This document shows, in pieces, positions 32,996 to 44,458 of a DNA stretch of 64,000 nt. The first letter of the stretch is position 1; each line of letters starts with the position of its first letter. A program made the position numbers and the translations under genes. This DNA comes from Aaosphaeria pasadenensis. Taxonomy: Eukaryota; Ascomycota; Dothideomycetes; Pleosporales. Where the stretch lies: contig JAKLMB010000006.1 in assembly GCA_022813625.1 (NCBI GenBank), positions 62,001 through 126,000 on the forward strand, in the 5' to 3' direction. Under the pieces are notes generated by a model. The model had not been told where the DNA came from. It saw only the letters and a program-made list of their open reading frames with translations, and made no database searches.

Positions 32996-34354
32996 ATGGC
33001 GACGATAACGGAAGAACACATTGAATTAAGGAGGTTCGACCCCAAAGTCCCTGAACGTGCACCGGAACCTTTGCTCGAACAGCTACCCGATGACTCCCCT
33101 CCCGATGCCGCATACTCAACCACCGCAATTCCAGACGGAGGTTATGGCTGGACGATTGTATTCTGTTGCTCTTTGATCACATTCTGCCACAATGGGATCA
33201 TTAACTGTTGGGGTGTCTTGCAGGCCGCTCTCCTGAATTCTGAACTTCAGCACGTTCCTCCTTCGACGTTGTCTTTCGTTGGCTCTCTGGGGCTTGCCGG
33301 CGCGGCGGCTTATGGACTCATTGCAACTCGAGCGTTGGCATATTGTGGCTCCAGAATTGCAGCTCTAATTGGAATCTTGATTATCGGCTTGAGCTTGATA
33401 GGAAGCGGATTCTGTACTACAAACGTCCCAGGCTTGTTCGGCACAGCAGGAGTCCTTGCCGGCGTGGGAATGGCACTCGTATACACCGTCTCCAATGCCC
33501 TCCCGGTCCAGTACTTCAGTGGTCATTTGGGTCTTGCTAATGGGCTTGTCAAGCTTGGTGGCGGAATAGGTGGCTGCGTCATGGCGATGGCTCTCGAATC
33601 TTTGAATCGCCATGTTGGCATCCAGTGGACTTTTATCATCCAAGGCCTCATCACGCTTGGAATCGGCCTCCCAGCCGCCTCACTACTGAAGGATCGAGTC
33701 CCATACCGCCGCAACGTACCATTCATGGAGCTGGAAATGCTGCGCTCGATCCCCTTCCTCGCCATCTTCTTAGTTGGTGTCACTGGCACATTCGCCCTCT
33801 ACGTCCCCCCTTACTTCCTCCCGCTGTTCGCCCAGTCCGTCGGCCTGAGCTCGAGTACCGGCGCAGGCCTCGTCGCGGGATTCAACGCCTGTAATGCGAT
33901 CGGGAGATTCATAGCCGGCCCTCTGTGCGACAAGATCGGTCCCATCAACATGCTTCTCATTACCATGGCCGTAAACGCAGCTACCATGTTGGCAATCTGG
34001 CCAGTCTCAGACACATTGGGTCCTCTCGTTCTATTCGCCACTCTCAATGGCGTCGCTAATGGATCTTACTTCACGACGTTCCCGACCGTCATCGCGGGTA
34101 TGGTCGGACCTGGTCGAGCAGCAGTCGCGATGAGTATGGCGATTACGGGGTGGACGGGTGGGTATCTCATGGGCGCGCCGATTGCTGGATACTTGCTGCA
34201 GGCAGCGGGTGGTTCGAGGGACGCGGGCAGAGAGCAAGGCATCAGCGTCTATCGACCTGCTATCTTCTACGCGGGAGGGATCTCGACTCTCGCTAGTCTC
34301 TTTGTCTTGCTGGCCCGCTTCAAGTTGACGAAACAGTTCAGGAAGCGTGTGTAG
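32996..34354 (+). CDS. MFS monocarboxylate-type transporter (MCH-like)
   Basis: 452 aa from the ATG at 32996; an in-frame ATG at 32942 would add 18 residues, but it lies too close to the TATA box. The signature PDGGYGWTIVF opens helix 1, as in the SLC16/monocarboxylate-porter family. About 12 helices follow, with a cytosolic loop at LLKDRVPYRRN between helices 6 and 7 and GRFIAGPLCDKIG in the MFS loop between helices 8 and 9. The family moves monocarboxylates, riboflavin or other small organic acids across the plasma or vacuolar membrane; the substrate cannot be read from sequence. It is convergent with the choline-type permease, only 137 bp apart. Confidence 0.92.
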   Translation: MATITEEHIELRRFDPKVPERAPEPLLEQLPDDSPPDAAYSTTAIPDGGYGWTIVFCCSLITFCHNGIINCWGVLQAALLNSELQHVPPSTLSFVGSLGLAGAAAYGLIATRALAYCGSRIAALIGILIIGLSLIGSGFCTTNVPGLFGTAGVLAGVGMALVYTVSNALPVQYFSGHLGLANGLVKLGGGIGGCVMAMALESLNRHVGIQWTFIIQGLITLGIGLPAASLLKDRVPYRRNVPFMELEMLRSIPFLAIFLVGVTGTFALYVPPYFLPLFAQSVGLSSSTGAGLVAGFNACNAIGRFIAGPLCDKIGPINMLLITMAVNAATMLAIWPVSDTLGPLVLFATLNGVANGSYFTTFPTVIAGMVGPGRAAVAMSMAITGWTGGYLMGAPIAGYLLQAAGGSRDAGREQGISVYRPAIFYAGGISTLASLFVLLARFKLTKQFRKRV

Positions 34355-34491
34355 ATTGACGCGGATCTGCGATGTACATAAGAAGCAAGGATTGCACAAA
34401 TGAACAGTAGCGATATGAATCACATTAACTAAGTAAAATATGTACATTTCCGATAGTAAACAAATTTGTTTCTCCCATAGGACATGGTATG

Positions 34492-36102
34492 CTAAGAAGC
34501 GTGTATAGTTACATGTCGAATATTGTCTGCCTCCGTCTGTCCTCCAATGGTGGTTGGCCCAACGTAGTCTTTAACGCCAAAGAACCACCAACCCGACAAC
34601 AGAATCGTGAACCCGCCCCATAGCAAGCTGGTGTAGTTCATCGTCGCGGCGTCCACCGGCAGAGCGAATGGGAAGCAGTAGATGACGAACCAGACTATCA
34701 TGTACGCGCAAGCGATGAAGTTGCAGATGTATCCAATTGGGCCCTTGTTGAGATTGAAGGGACCAAAAATGATCTTCTTGCGCTTGGTGAGGAGGTGGGG
34801 TAGGATGGCAGCAATGTAGGATGAGGAGCTCATGAGAATGAATGAGCCCACAAAAGCGTTGAAGGCTGTGGTGCTGCCAACGTAGATGCAACCAAGGATC
34901 GTGACTAGCACTCCGCTGAGCAGCGTCGTAAGGACGGGTACTTCGAGCTTTGGATGGACTTTCGAGAGTTGGCTCGGGAATGGCGTGGCCTTGTCTCGTG
35001 CAAGTGTCCAGAGAGTACGTCCTGCAGTGATGTACAAACCGACCAGGCAGATGGCGATGCATATCATGACTAGTGATAATAGACCCGTTGCACCAGCGAC
35101 AGAACCAGTCCCTTGTCGGTAGATCTCGGCAATCGGATAAGCACTCTCGAAGAGCGCGTCGTAGTCATTAATGGCGTACATGATCGAAATAAGATAGGTG
35201 AATCCGGTAATGAAGCCGATGGCATATTGGAGGCCGATGGCGATTGGAATGTTCCTGCCCGGGTTAGGGATCTCCTCTGAAAGATGAGATACTACATCAG
35301 GCACTCCAATTGAAAAGGCTCCATTCAACATGCCAGTCACGAAAACGAATCCGTCAGGATATCCAATGTCTGCTGACCATTGAGTCCAGACGAATGAGCT
35401 TGGAGCATGTGGTGGTCGACCTCCCTTTCCAGGCAAAGCGGCGAGGACAACAATGGTGATGAAGAATCCCGCGAGAATGAAGAAAATGCCACACTGGTTG
35501 AGGAGTGGCATAGCCCGATTGAAGAAGCAGACCGAAAGACAAGCTATCCAGGTGAGGATGATGTAGACAATGAAGACGTGCCAATTCTGTACGACCAGGT
35601 CGGGGTGGTTCAGTGCATACATCTGAACGATGGTGCTGGCCAGGATTGAAGACATCGAGGCAGCTCCAAAAACCCAGGCAAAATAGTTCCACCATCCTGC
35701 GAAAAAGCCAATTGGTCGACCATATTTTCCTCCCGTTATCGTAGCCCAGTGATATACTCCTGCGGACGAGGGAATGGCACTTGCTAGCTCTGCGATAGAA
35801 AGCGCAACGTTCCAGTAGAAGACGGAAACCACGATAAACTCGAATAGCACTCCTGGAGGACCGCCATTGTAGAGTGCGACCAGGATGCTTCCGCCTACTG
35901 CAGGCCAAACATTGCCAACAGTCAGTCCAATGCCGGCAAGCGACCAGAGACTGAAGTTTCGTTGAAGTTCCTGAACATGTCCGGAAGCGTTGATTAAGTC
36001 CTGAGAATTGGCGATAATATGTTTCGAATCGATGTTGGCTTCAGCATCCTTTGACGTGCTGTGCTTGAGGTCATTAGACAGTCCATCGTTACTTGTCGCC
36101 AT
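34492..36102 (-). CDS. Choline/GABA-type amino-acid permease (APC superfamily)
   Basis: Intronless, 536 aa, about 12 helices after a hydrophilic N-terminus. Family motifs: FSLWSLAGIGLTVGNVW in helix 1, PSSAGVYHWA, GWWNYFAWVFGAAS, the SIGVPDVVSHLSEEIPNPGRN substrate/loop motif, and LWTLARDKATPFP. These place it with fungal Hnm1/choline and GABA permeases at the plasma membrane. Choline versus GABA or another amine cannot be decided by eye. Its upstream region holds a cluster of GATA elements and a 28-bp tandem duplication, consistent with nitrogen-source regulation. Confidence 0.92.
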   Translation of the reverse strand: MATSNDGLSNDLKHSTSKDAEANIDSKHIIANSQDLINASGHVQELQRNFSLWSLAGIGLTVGNVWPAVGGSILVALYNGGPPGVLFEFIVVSVFYWNVALSIAELASAIPSSAGVYHWATITGGKYGRPIGFFAGWWNYFAWVFGAASMSSILASTIVQMYALNHPDLVVQNWHVFIVYIILTWIACLSVCFFNRAMPLLNQCGIFFILAGFFITIVVLAALPGKGGRPPHAPSSFVWTQWSADIGYPDGFVFVTGMLNGAFSIGVPDVVSHLSEEIPNPGRNIPIAIGLQYAIGFITGFTYLISIMYAINDYDALFESAYPIAEIYRQGTGSVAGATGLLSLVMICIAICLVGLYITAGRTLWTLARDKATPFPSQLSKVHPKLEVPVLTTLLSGVLVTILGCIYVGSTTAFNAFVGSFILMSSSSYIAAILPHLLTKRKKIIFGPFNLNKGPIGYICNFIACAYMIVWFVIYCFPFALPVDAATMNYTSLLWGGFTILLSGWWFFGVKDYVGPTTIGGQTEADNIRHVTIHAS

Positions 36103-36482
36103 GTTGTGAGAAGTCGATGTCCAAAAGTGCGTGAGTTACAAGAACGAGAAGATGTGGACTATAAGATATGCGTGTTGCAAGCCAAGATGGTTGTCGCAGC
36201 GAGGAAATAATGCCAATGTTACCCTGCAGTTCAACGTTAAATTGAGATCTGGATCCATCTATCTGGAAGCAATCCGGAGCATGTTCCGAGCTTGGATACA
36301 CTTACCTTCTGTGTACACTGTGCGTATCTTGGTATCGGCTTTTACTGCAGATGGGGTAAAGCCTGATGTGGATGGCTTCCAGGGGTCTTGGTCAGACACC
36401 TCTTGAATGCAGAACAGCAGATGATAGATCCAGTTGCCGTGATACAGACGCCGTGGTCGGCTTGAGACGCCCCTGAAACGGC

Positions 36483-36540
36483 TGGTATGATGGTGTGAAG
36501 TTTGATAAATTGGTATGATGGTGTGAAGTTTGATAAATTG
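36483..36540. repeat. 28-bp tandem duplication
   Basis: Two perfect adjacent 28-bp copies (36483-36510 and 36511-36538; unit begins TGGTATGATGGTG), about 400 bp upstream of the permease ATG. Confidence 0.93.
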
Positions 36541-37014
36541 ACGAGGGAGATGCTCCAATTTCAAAACACGAAGAGCGAGGGAGGCGATATGCGACCTCTT
36601 AAAAGGACATCGACAGGTGCGAGGATGCACGCGACTCTATAGATAACGACTGCCGCTCTACCGGCGTTTCTACATCTCGAATTCCTGCCTGTTCTGTTTT
36701 AGAACCTGTCTTATCGACTTTCTGGGGAAATTTGATGCTAGTCGATGGGTTTAGGCTGTGGGGGATGCGGCGAATCTGTTCTAGGTCGATTTGCTGTTGG
36801 CGCGTGTGAAACAATTCGCCACTAAAGTGTCGGCTCTGTCTCAGCCCTTCGACTCTCCGAGTGCCCCTAAGTCCCAAAACAGAAAGTAGTAGAGATGCTG
36901 ATTTCAAAGTCCATCATGGCCAGATAACTTGACGACAATTGCTTGTTGCTGTATTAATTTCTACTTGCACATGCTTGCACTAACACGCACCCTCCAGACA
37001 TAATACGAAATGAC

Positions 37015-37032
37015 AGATAAGTTATCTTATCA
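37015..37032. promoter_or_regulatory. Overlapping GATA-factor sites
   Basis: AGATAAGTTATCTTATCA contains one forward and two reverse GATA cores (AGATAA, AGATAA and TGATAA on the two strands), 913 bp upstream of the permease ATG. Candidate AreA-type nitrogen regulation; inference. Confidence 0.5.
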
Positions 37033-37661
37033 CGCTCAGGGGCAATGACTGCCGTTATTGTGTCATTCAATTGTAGTGGCATGACCAGTGGGTACAAGTA
37101 TCATGCCTCGGCCTAATATATACAGATATATCATCGCATTCACAACTGCACACGCTGAACCCAATTGTCATCATCTAAACTCCATTGGTTACTATTATTT
37201 CACTATCGTACATCAAACCCATGACGGTGCTTTGGCTAAGCTCAAGCATGTGCAATAGTAGACATACGAGTCATCCTTACTCAGTGGGTATCAAGAAAAT
37301 CTAACCAACGCCGCATTCCCATCGTACATATCATAGTCCCGCCATAGCGAGACTGCAAAGAAAGCGATAGCTACAAGTTGTAGAGTATTGGTTTCGCCCT
37401 GTGCGTCGTGTCCGCAAAAATCGACGTTCGACCTAATTGACAACAACGACGACGCCGATCTTTCCAAAAAGAAATTTTTCGAAATTCTCCCCTATGTAAA
37501 ACACAACCCCAACAGCAAGAGGCCTCGGGGTGGGCATATACCCTTCATAATTCCGCCAAAGGAGGAAAGAAACGATCACCATGATAAATGGCCTGTGTGT
37601 GTAAATCGAGGAACATGGCACGTGGCCGAGTTCGTTTCGAGGTCGCTGAACAGGTGTCTGT

Positions 37662-38937
37662 TCATCTTTCTGGGTAGTGGGGACGAGCAATTGACAATGA
37701 GCTTGTGCTACTGTTTTCCTGCTTGCTCGCATAAACGGCCGGAGCAGGCACGGGTAGGATCTGATTGTCGCTAGCGTAACTATCCGAGCTTGGTTTTCGT
37801 TCACTGATCACCCTTGTCTCTTGCTGAACGTGTATTGAAGGCACAGGGAAAGCGTGGTCCCGAGATCGGGAGACGAAAGGGTTCAAGTGCCTTGACCAGG
37901 CTGTATTGGCCTGTTCGGGCGAGGAGATATGCGTCGTGATGGGTCCGCACTCGATGAACTCGTTAGGATCTCGGGCAGTAACGGACGATTTACGGCGACT
38001 CTGGGGCCCGCGATGGATAGTGCCACCGGTGCTACTAAACTTGCGAGCAACGATTTCGTCAAGCACGGATTTGAAATCGTCCAGGAAGATTGTGTCCGAC
38101 GCGCACTTGAACACGAGCGCAAACCTCCAGTACGGATTGATTCCAGATGACGAGGTTAAGCGAATGGCATTGACGACAACGTCTGTTAAGAGAAAGGCGA
38201 TTGAGATGAACATGCAGGCGATCATGACTCCGAATCGGGGGTTTATCTTCACGAGCGCAAGGAGTTTGAAGCCGTATGTCTTTTTGATGGCGTCAAGGAG
38301 CTTCCACGTTGTGAAAATCCACCAGGGGTCCCGAAGCAGAGCTTCCCATGGTCTCATCCTCTCATTTACATTGGACCCTAATCCATTGAAGTACGAGAAG
38401 TTTGACCACGCTTCCGCAACCCAGAAAGGCTGAACAGCTAATAGGGACAAGATGAACAGACGACTGCCCCATTTAGGAAGAAACGGTCGGATCTTAAGCC
38501 AGGAGACGACGTTATGAAGTTGATATGATAAGAAGAGCAGTGTCGCTGTTGCACTCAGATACCTGATCATGTAAGGAAAGGACAAATGTAAATTCGGGTT
38601 ATTCAGCATACCATCCATAAACGGGGTCTTCAACAAAGATGAACGTGCCATGCCATAGGGCAAGTATCAGCTAAGCATGTACGGTCAGTGCTTGCAAAGC
38701 CAATGCAGAAGCCATTGTTACCTCTAGTAGAATTAACTTGTGGAGCCAGATGCCGGAACGATAGTTGCAAAAGACGATCAGTATAAGTATAACGAGCGAT
38801 CCGACATTGTATCCTTGAGCCCAAGCTTCCAGAAAGCCTCCCTCAGTAGTTAGACTTGATCGAGTAGGCGGCGATGTGCGTGTAGAGGGCACAGGAAAGC
38901 GTTTCGAAAGCACGCGCAAGTCGTCAACGGGAGCCAT
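37662..38937 (-). CDS. Fungal multi-spanning integral membrane protein
   Basis: Exons 38722-38937, 38612-38670 and 37662-38562 give 391 aa from MAPVDDL; an upstream in-frame ATG at 38973 would add 12. Introns are 38671-38721 (gtaaca...ttag) and 38563-38611 (gtatgc...tcag). The joins give ILLELILALWHGTFIF and DPVYGWYLSATATL, a pattern known from fungal integral membrane proteins with about seven helices and a long cytosolic tail. Helix-forming segments include SLVILILIVFCNY, LFILSLLAVQPFW and VMIACMFISIAFLLTDV. The tail (about 150 residues) is Ser/Pro-rich. A receptor-like role has been suggested for such topologies, but none is shown here. Confidence 0.85.
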
Positions 38938-38973
38938 CTTGATAAAGTGGGTCATTCTCCAGATTGCTCGCAT

Positions 38974-41940
38974 GGGGCTCGCGTGCTTAATACACGGGCG
39001 ATGCTTAGTCTAACATAGAGGTTACACAAAGCTCTCCATGAAAGAGTGGGGTCAGGCGCAATTGCGTCCTCCTTGATGTAGTGAGCGATCAACGTCGGTG
39101 GCAGCGAGAATTGGGATATTGGATGAATGAAAAGGCTATGAAGCGGCTGACCGCCTATGTAGGTGGCATGACGGCCTATTTGTGAAAGGACGCCTGAACC
39201 CGACAGGCCGTCAAGGCGGTGCTTGATCATGACTTGTGAGTTTGGGGTGCCGTGATACCACTGGACAATGAGGCGCGCTATGACACGCAACTAGGGGAGA
39301 CTCGGTGTTGATCACTCGTATTTGTGTCAAGTAGCCCGAGTCGGCCCTATGGATGTCAATGTCGGCTTTGAAGCGGTCGTATTTTTACGAATCATACAAA
39401 TACATTAAACGTCTCCCTAATTCTTTCATGGTTCTCAAACAAGGGTGATTCACGAATTTGGTCTCATCAGATCACCGCCGAATATTGATTGTAATCATGT
39501 TCATATCCTCTTAAAAAGCATGGCATCTTACTCTCCCTTACGGCACAATGCCCGCGCATCTCAAGCCATCGCGTAAAAGAAGGCAGTCAGCATGCAAACA
39601 TGCAAACGGATAAGAAAAAGAAACATCAAGAGTTCAAATGATTGAACGATGGATACTGTTATAGGTATCCTCACGTCATCCTGCCATAATGCACACCGTC
39701 AGTGGTTGTGATGTATGCTCTCAACTCGCACTTGTCTAATAGTGATTGGAGGATACGGGGCGATCTGCTCTGACAGGCTGGCCTGCGCCCCAGTTTGTCC
39801 TACATGTCAGATTGTTGCGATTGTGATCATTTCGTCACCGCTTGGAGAACACAAATACACGGGCATTTGCATGAAAGGTTTTGGATGCGCTCCATGACAT
39901 GCGCTCCTTCTGCGGTATTGCCTCCAACGGTCGCAAGAAGTTCGTGACGCAAGGCATGGTGTAACCACGAACGCCTACGATGTAGCAGATCGCGGGTTAC
40001 GTACAAATATCATCAGCCGAATGCAATTTATTTATCTGTGACTACTTTTAATATAAAGTAAAATGATGACGCTAAGGCAAAGTCTATACAAACAATGAGA
40101 CGTTCTTCGCTCGGACCCCAATGTAAAGCAGAATACCAATTACTTAGTTAGTCTTCTACGGAAAGACCATGCAGCATATCTAGTTGAAACCTTTTCTGTT
40201 CCATTTCTGTAGCTGCGTTTGGCCTTTGGAATATAACAGAGAGGTAACAGCATCTCAACACAAAGCAGTGCAAGCCGACTTACTGTGTAAGTTATCCATA
40301 GGTGTGGGTTTTGAACGCCACTTGGTGTCTGCCTTAGAATTGATTGAGATACAAAACAAATCAGAAAAATGATGTTACCCTTTAAAGCTGCCGAGACTAC
40401 CAACAGATGAAAGGTTTACAGGAACCAACATAGATGCACAAGGCACCTTGTGAACTATCGCAACGTGGTACTGCCGAATTGGGATGCGACTTAACGTGGT
40501 GGAGCCCGAGAATTGTCCAACATGTGCACTGTGTCTACTGGACAGTAGCGGCCTTGTAGGTACAAAATGAAGCGTTATAGGCGTACGGAAGAGTTGAACC
40601 CGTGACCGGAAGCTTAGCTATATGTCATTGACAACGAGCTGAGGGACAGTAATTCCTCCGAATGCAACCTTGTACAGGCCTAGATGCGCCTAATCGTTCC
40701 CTACAAGCAACCCATGAGGGAGGTTCCCGTCCCGTTTGTTTGTTGTGATTAGGTTATACGTAGCAAGTCAGCAAGGGTTTAAACGGTGTTGTAGGCATGC
40801 TTGTGAGCATTGGGCCCCCGAGCGGTCGCGTCCAGGAGACTGAAGCGAGAGAGAAGTTTGTAAATGACACGAAAGACTTGTCATGTGGCTAACATGTGAG
40901 TTTTGCTATATTCTTTTGATCATATTATGGGTTCTGAATCCATTAAAAGGAAAAGCATTCAGCATGTTAAAAGTCCTTAAATATCAAACTTGAGCTTGAA
41001 GAGAGGCTTCTAAGGTCAGTATCAATCACGGTGGACCAGTTGATCACTTCTACGCTTACAAAAGAGAGAATCATGCACTCTCTTCTTTTAGTGCACTTGA
41101 AGCGTCTGCCCCTGTCGACAAACTCAATGGTGATATCCGACGTCTCAGTAACGCGCTCCGCGTTCTAGCTTCAACTTTCCACAGTAAACGATGGACGTAC
41201 TGTAAGAAAAATGAACCGTAGGGTCACCTTGAAATTGATTCGACCCGCAATCAAGGTCAGCAATAGTTCACTCAAAAGTACATAGTCGTCATCTTCCCAT
41301 ATTCGAAGGCCAGTTCAGTTGTTGCCTAGAATCTGAAATCAGAAGAATATTTTCACAGTAATTGCAAGAGTTTTCACAAGATTTCCAATAAACAAGAGAT
41401 GATAAGTAGAAGAAATGTAGGAGTGATGGAGCTCACACGTAGTCATAGAGGATTTATTGATTTTGTTTGATGGTACTGCTAGCCTGTAGATATAACATTT
41501 CTCTATGGCACTCATATTCCTATGACTACATACTCAATTCGCACGCATTACCCGATTGAGCAATCTCGCGAATGGGAGCCTGAAGGAATCGACTCGCCAG
41601 GGTACTCGCAAGCTTATTCCACCGCCTGTGTATGTATTTAGCTCAGCTAAGCCCTTTCTAGATATCCTCACCATTTGATTGGTCAGTTCGCTTCTCACTG
41701 CAGAATGGTTGTGAAGTACGCGTACTATGGAACAACATGGCCACGGAGCTGAAGCAGACCACTATATCGTAAAAGAATCATACTCTATAGAAACTTGTAT
41801 ATATAGGTATCTGGGATCATGTAGGTATTAGCACCACCTCATCATCAATTCCTCAAAGATCCCATCGTCAGATTCTATCAATACATACAGACCATTTTGC
41901 TCTGTCGATTCATTCTTCTTTCGGTTGAAAGCGCATCTCA
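38974..41940. other. Gene desert, 3.0 kb
   Basis: Divergent upstream region between the membrane-protein gene (-) and the RTA1-like gene (+). The only frames are under about 90 codons and look random. No transposon remnant, tRNA or long repeat was seen. A candidate TATA element (tatatata, 41798-41805) lies about 140 bp before the RTA1-like ATG. Confidence 0.55.
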
Positions 41941-43026
41941 ATGGCGTCTCCTACCACGACATCTCTTCCTTCTACGACAAGTTCAACCTCCGTCCCCTCT
42001 TGTACGACCGCTGTGCCCGGCAAGTACGGCTACGTGCCGCCTGATGCATGCAATGCGAACTGGGCATATGCTCCTAGCTTCACGGCCGCAATTGCTATGT
42101 CTGTCCTCTTCGGAATCCTGACTCTCGCTCACATTTCCCTCTCCGTGCTGCACCGCAAGCCATTTTGCTGGGTGATCATCATGGGTGTAGCATGGGAGTT
42201 CATTGCTTTCATCACCCGCTCTCTTGGAGCCCACGACCAGCAGAAGCTTGGATATGCCTATCCCTCGTCCCTACTCTTCCTCTTGGCACCACTTTGGATC
42301 AATGCCTTTGTATACATGACTGCGGGGCGACTGATTTGGACTTTCCACCCAGAAAAGAAGGTGTTTGGGATTAAGGCCATCCGTATTGGAAAGTACTTCG
42401 TCTGGCTCGACATACTCTCCTTCCTGGTGCAGGGTGCCGGCGGCCTCATGCTGGAACCAGGAGGAGATGCTAAAATCTTGGACATCGGGAAGAACATATA
42501 CATGAGCGGCGTGGGTCTCCAGGAGTTGTTCATCGTCCTGTTCCTAGCGTTGATCGTCCGCTTCCATCTCACAATGCAGCGCCTCGCGAGCAATGGCGTT
42601 GGCCCTTCGCCGGCAAACACTAGATGGAAATGGCTGACGTACGCTCTTTATGCTGTCCTGGCTTTGATCACCATGCGTGTCATCTTTCGACTTGTGGAAT
42701 TCAGTGCTGGAAACAACACCAGTAACCCTTTGCCGTACAAGGAAGTTTATGCGTTAACATTAGATGCTTTCCCAATGCTGTTGGCTGCCCTTATATTGGC
42801 TGTGGTGCATCCTGGCTTAGCTTTGAAAGGTCCTGAATCGGAATTTCCGTCTAGGAAAGAGAAGAAGGAAGCGAAAAAGGCTAAGAAGGCCCAGAAGAAG
42901 GCAATGAAAGAGGAGAAGAAAATGGGAAAAGGGTTCACGAAAATGGACAATGTGCCCGTTAGCACTGAGCTTTTGGAAGTCCGCCGTGCAGATGACCTGG
43001 AAAGAGGAAAAGGTCACTCAAGTTAA
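41941..43026 (+). CDS. RTA1-like seven-helix lipid-translocating exporter family protein
   Basis: Intronless, 361 aa. A Ser/Thr-rich extracellular N-terminus carries YGYVPPDACNANWAYAPSF, the family's start motif. Seven helices follow, with RTA1 hallmarks: LGYAYPSSLLFLLAPLWINAFVYM, GRLIW, LDILSFLVQGAGGLM, MSGVGLQELFIVLF, RVIFRLVEF and the last helix ALTLDAFPMLLAALILAVVHPG. The cytosolic tail has a Lys-rich stretch (EKKEAKKAKKAQKK). Family members (Rta1, Rsb1, Pug1) are linked to sterol-toxin resistance, sphingoid-base release or haem/porphyrin movement at the plasma membrane. The exact substrate here is unknown. Confidence 0.93.
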   Translation: MASPTTTSLPSTTSSTSVPSCTTAVPGKYGYVPPDACNANWAYAPSFTAAIAMSVLFGILTLAHISLSVLHRKPFCWVIIMGVAWEFIAFITRSLGAHDQQKLGYAYPSSLLFLLAPLWINAFVYMTAGRLIWTFHPEKKVFGIKAIRIGKYFVWLDILSFLVQGAGGLMLEPGGDAKILDIGKNIYMSGVGLQELFIVLFLALIVRFHLTMQRLASNGVGPSPANTRWKWLTYALYAVLALITMRVIFRLVEFSAGNNTSNPLPYKEVYALTLDAFPMLLAALILAVVHPGLALKGPESEFPSRKEKKEAKKAKKAQKKAMKEEKKMGKGFTKMDNVPVSTELLEVRRADDLERGKGHSS

Positions 43027-43251
43027 TTGGGTTCGTGTTGGATAGGACACCCATATTCATGAAACAACAAGTACGGCTCCTGAGCTAGATGTTGGTCGTC
43101 ATTCCTTAGTTCCCCCTTTGTTGATCACTCTCGATTTGGTTCCAAAACGGGTTTGAGGCATTGCAATATAGATATTTACATACCTAGTAATAAGATTACC
43201 AATAGATTTGATTCTTTTGCAGTGCTAGCAATGTCCACATGTAACTCAAGA

Positions 43252-44205
43252 TTACTGACTCTCGAGCACCTTCTTAGCACCTTCGGTGATCCGCTTGACT
43301 TCCGAATGACCCTTTTTCACAACCTCCTCCATTCGCTTGCCTGCCTTTTGCAGATCGTCCGGCAACACGGCTTTGTCCAGTCCAAACTTCCTCAACTTCT
43401 TATTGTGGCTGGCTCTTGCATCGTGAATGGCACGGTCGGCCTGTTCGGAGGCCTTCTGTGCAGTCTCAAGAGCAGCCTGGCGGGATTCACCAGTTGGTGG
43501 AGGAATCGGCACAGGGATAGTAAGGGGAGAATCGGCGTGCGGTTGCTGAGGTGTGAGGTTGTGTGTTGAGGCTGCAATAGCCGATGTTACGGGCTTAACG
43601 TGCTGCTCGTTATTAGTCTACACACATCATACAGATGCGCTACATGGTAGTGAACTTACGCTTTGCTCTCCGAGCATGACATTAAGCAATCGTCCTTTCG
43701 GTACAACTTGTGCAATATCTCCCAAGCGGACCGTTTCCTTGCCTTCCTTTGCCGTGCCTAATTGCACCTTCAACGATTCTACCACGCTGGGATTGAGCCT
43801 TCCACCGGACCTTAGCTGCGAAAGCTCATGTGTCAGGCGCTCTATGGCCTTCAATATTTGTGACTCCAACCCGGACATGTCATATGCCTCGTCAACAGCT
43901 GTGGGGCCTGACGCATCGGTAACCGGCGGGGAGGAATCCGAGCGTGCGCGTACTTTGTTGGCTTTGCCGGCCTTCTTCAGTAGTCCGGGGGTTGAAGAGA
44001 AGCTACGTGCGGTATTGCATGTTTGCTCATGGGCGCAGCCTGCTGAGAGATGTCTAGACATGAATGTGTTAGGTCTCGGATCAGGTCATGTTCAGAACAG
44101 CACCTACGCATGGCGATGTGGTGAACCAATTGCACGCAAATGGATAGATAGAGGTATCCTCGAATTTAGGCGCTGGGTTACTCGAGGTATAACTGAACGA
44201 GACAT
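43252..44205 (-). CDS. rrf1: Mitochondrial ribosome recycling factor
   Basis: Exons 44108-44205, 43660-44053 and 43252-43602 give 280 aa. Intron 1 (44054-44107, gtaggt, cctaac branch, ctag) and intron 2 (43603-43659, gtaagt...gcag) keep frame. The first exon encodes an Arg-rich, acid-free presequence (MSRSVIPRVTQRLNSR...) and exon 2 continues ARSFSSTPGLLKKAG, a classic mitochondrial import signal. The mature part shows RRF helices: ILKAIERLTHELSQLRSGGRLNP, then the beta domain, then PPPTGESRQAALETAQKASEQ and DKAVLPDDLQKAGKRMEE. It splits post-termination ribosomes with EF-G2 in the matrix. Intron 2 ends in a tandem GAGCAG acceptor, so one Gln may be optional. Confidence 0.9.
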
Positions 44206-44458
44206 GATGGCGTCGAGGTTTGGTTGTGTTGCTGAGCTGTCAGTCGATCGGCATCAGATGGAGAAGCTCGACGCACGACCCACTTTGCTCCTCGCGTGTA
44301 AGCTGCGTCATACCTCAGCAGCCTTGTACCTGAATACCACGCTACTTCATTGCGGGGAAATGGACGACTTCTTACAATTTCTTACAATTATGTAGAATCG
44401 GATATATCTGAGATTATAAATACATCCAACTGGAAAAATGATGGGTATCCAAGTGCTA

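Larger units (their letters stand above)
36103..37661. other. Intergenic, 1.56 kb, permease promoter
   Basis: 5' region of the permease (-) and 3' flank of the membrane-protein gene (-). It contains a 28-bp tandem duplication and an overlapping GATA cluster. Minus-strand frames at 36259-36630 and 36599-36907 are not convincing genes. Confidence 0.6.

Noticed and set aside
40570..40625. tRNA-like B-box (GGTTCAACTC on the minus strand)
   Set aside because: Flanking bases do not form a T-stem, and no A-box or acceptor stem was found.
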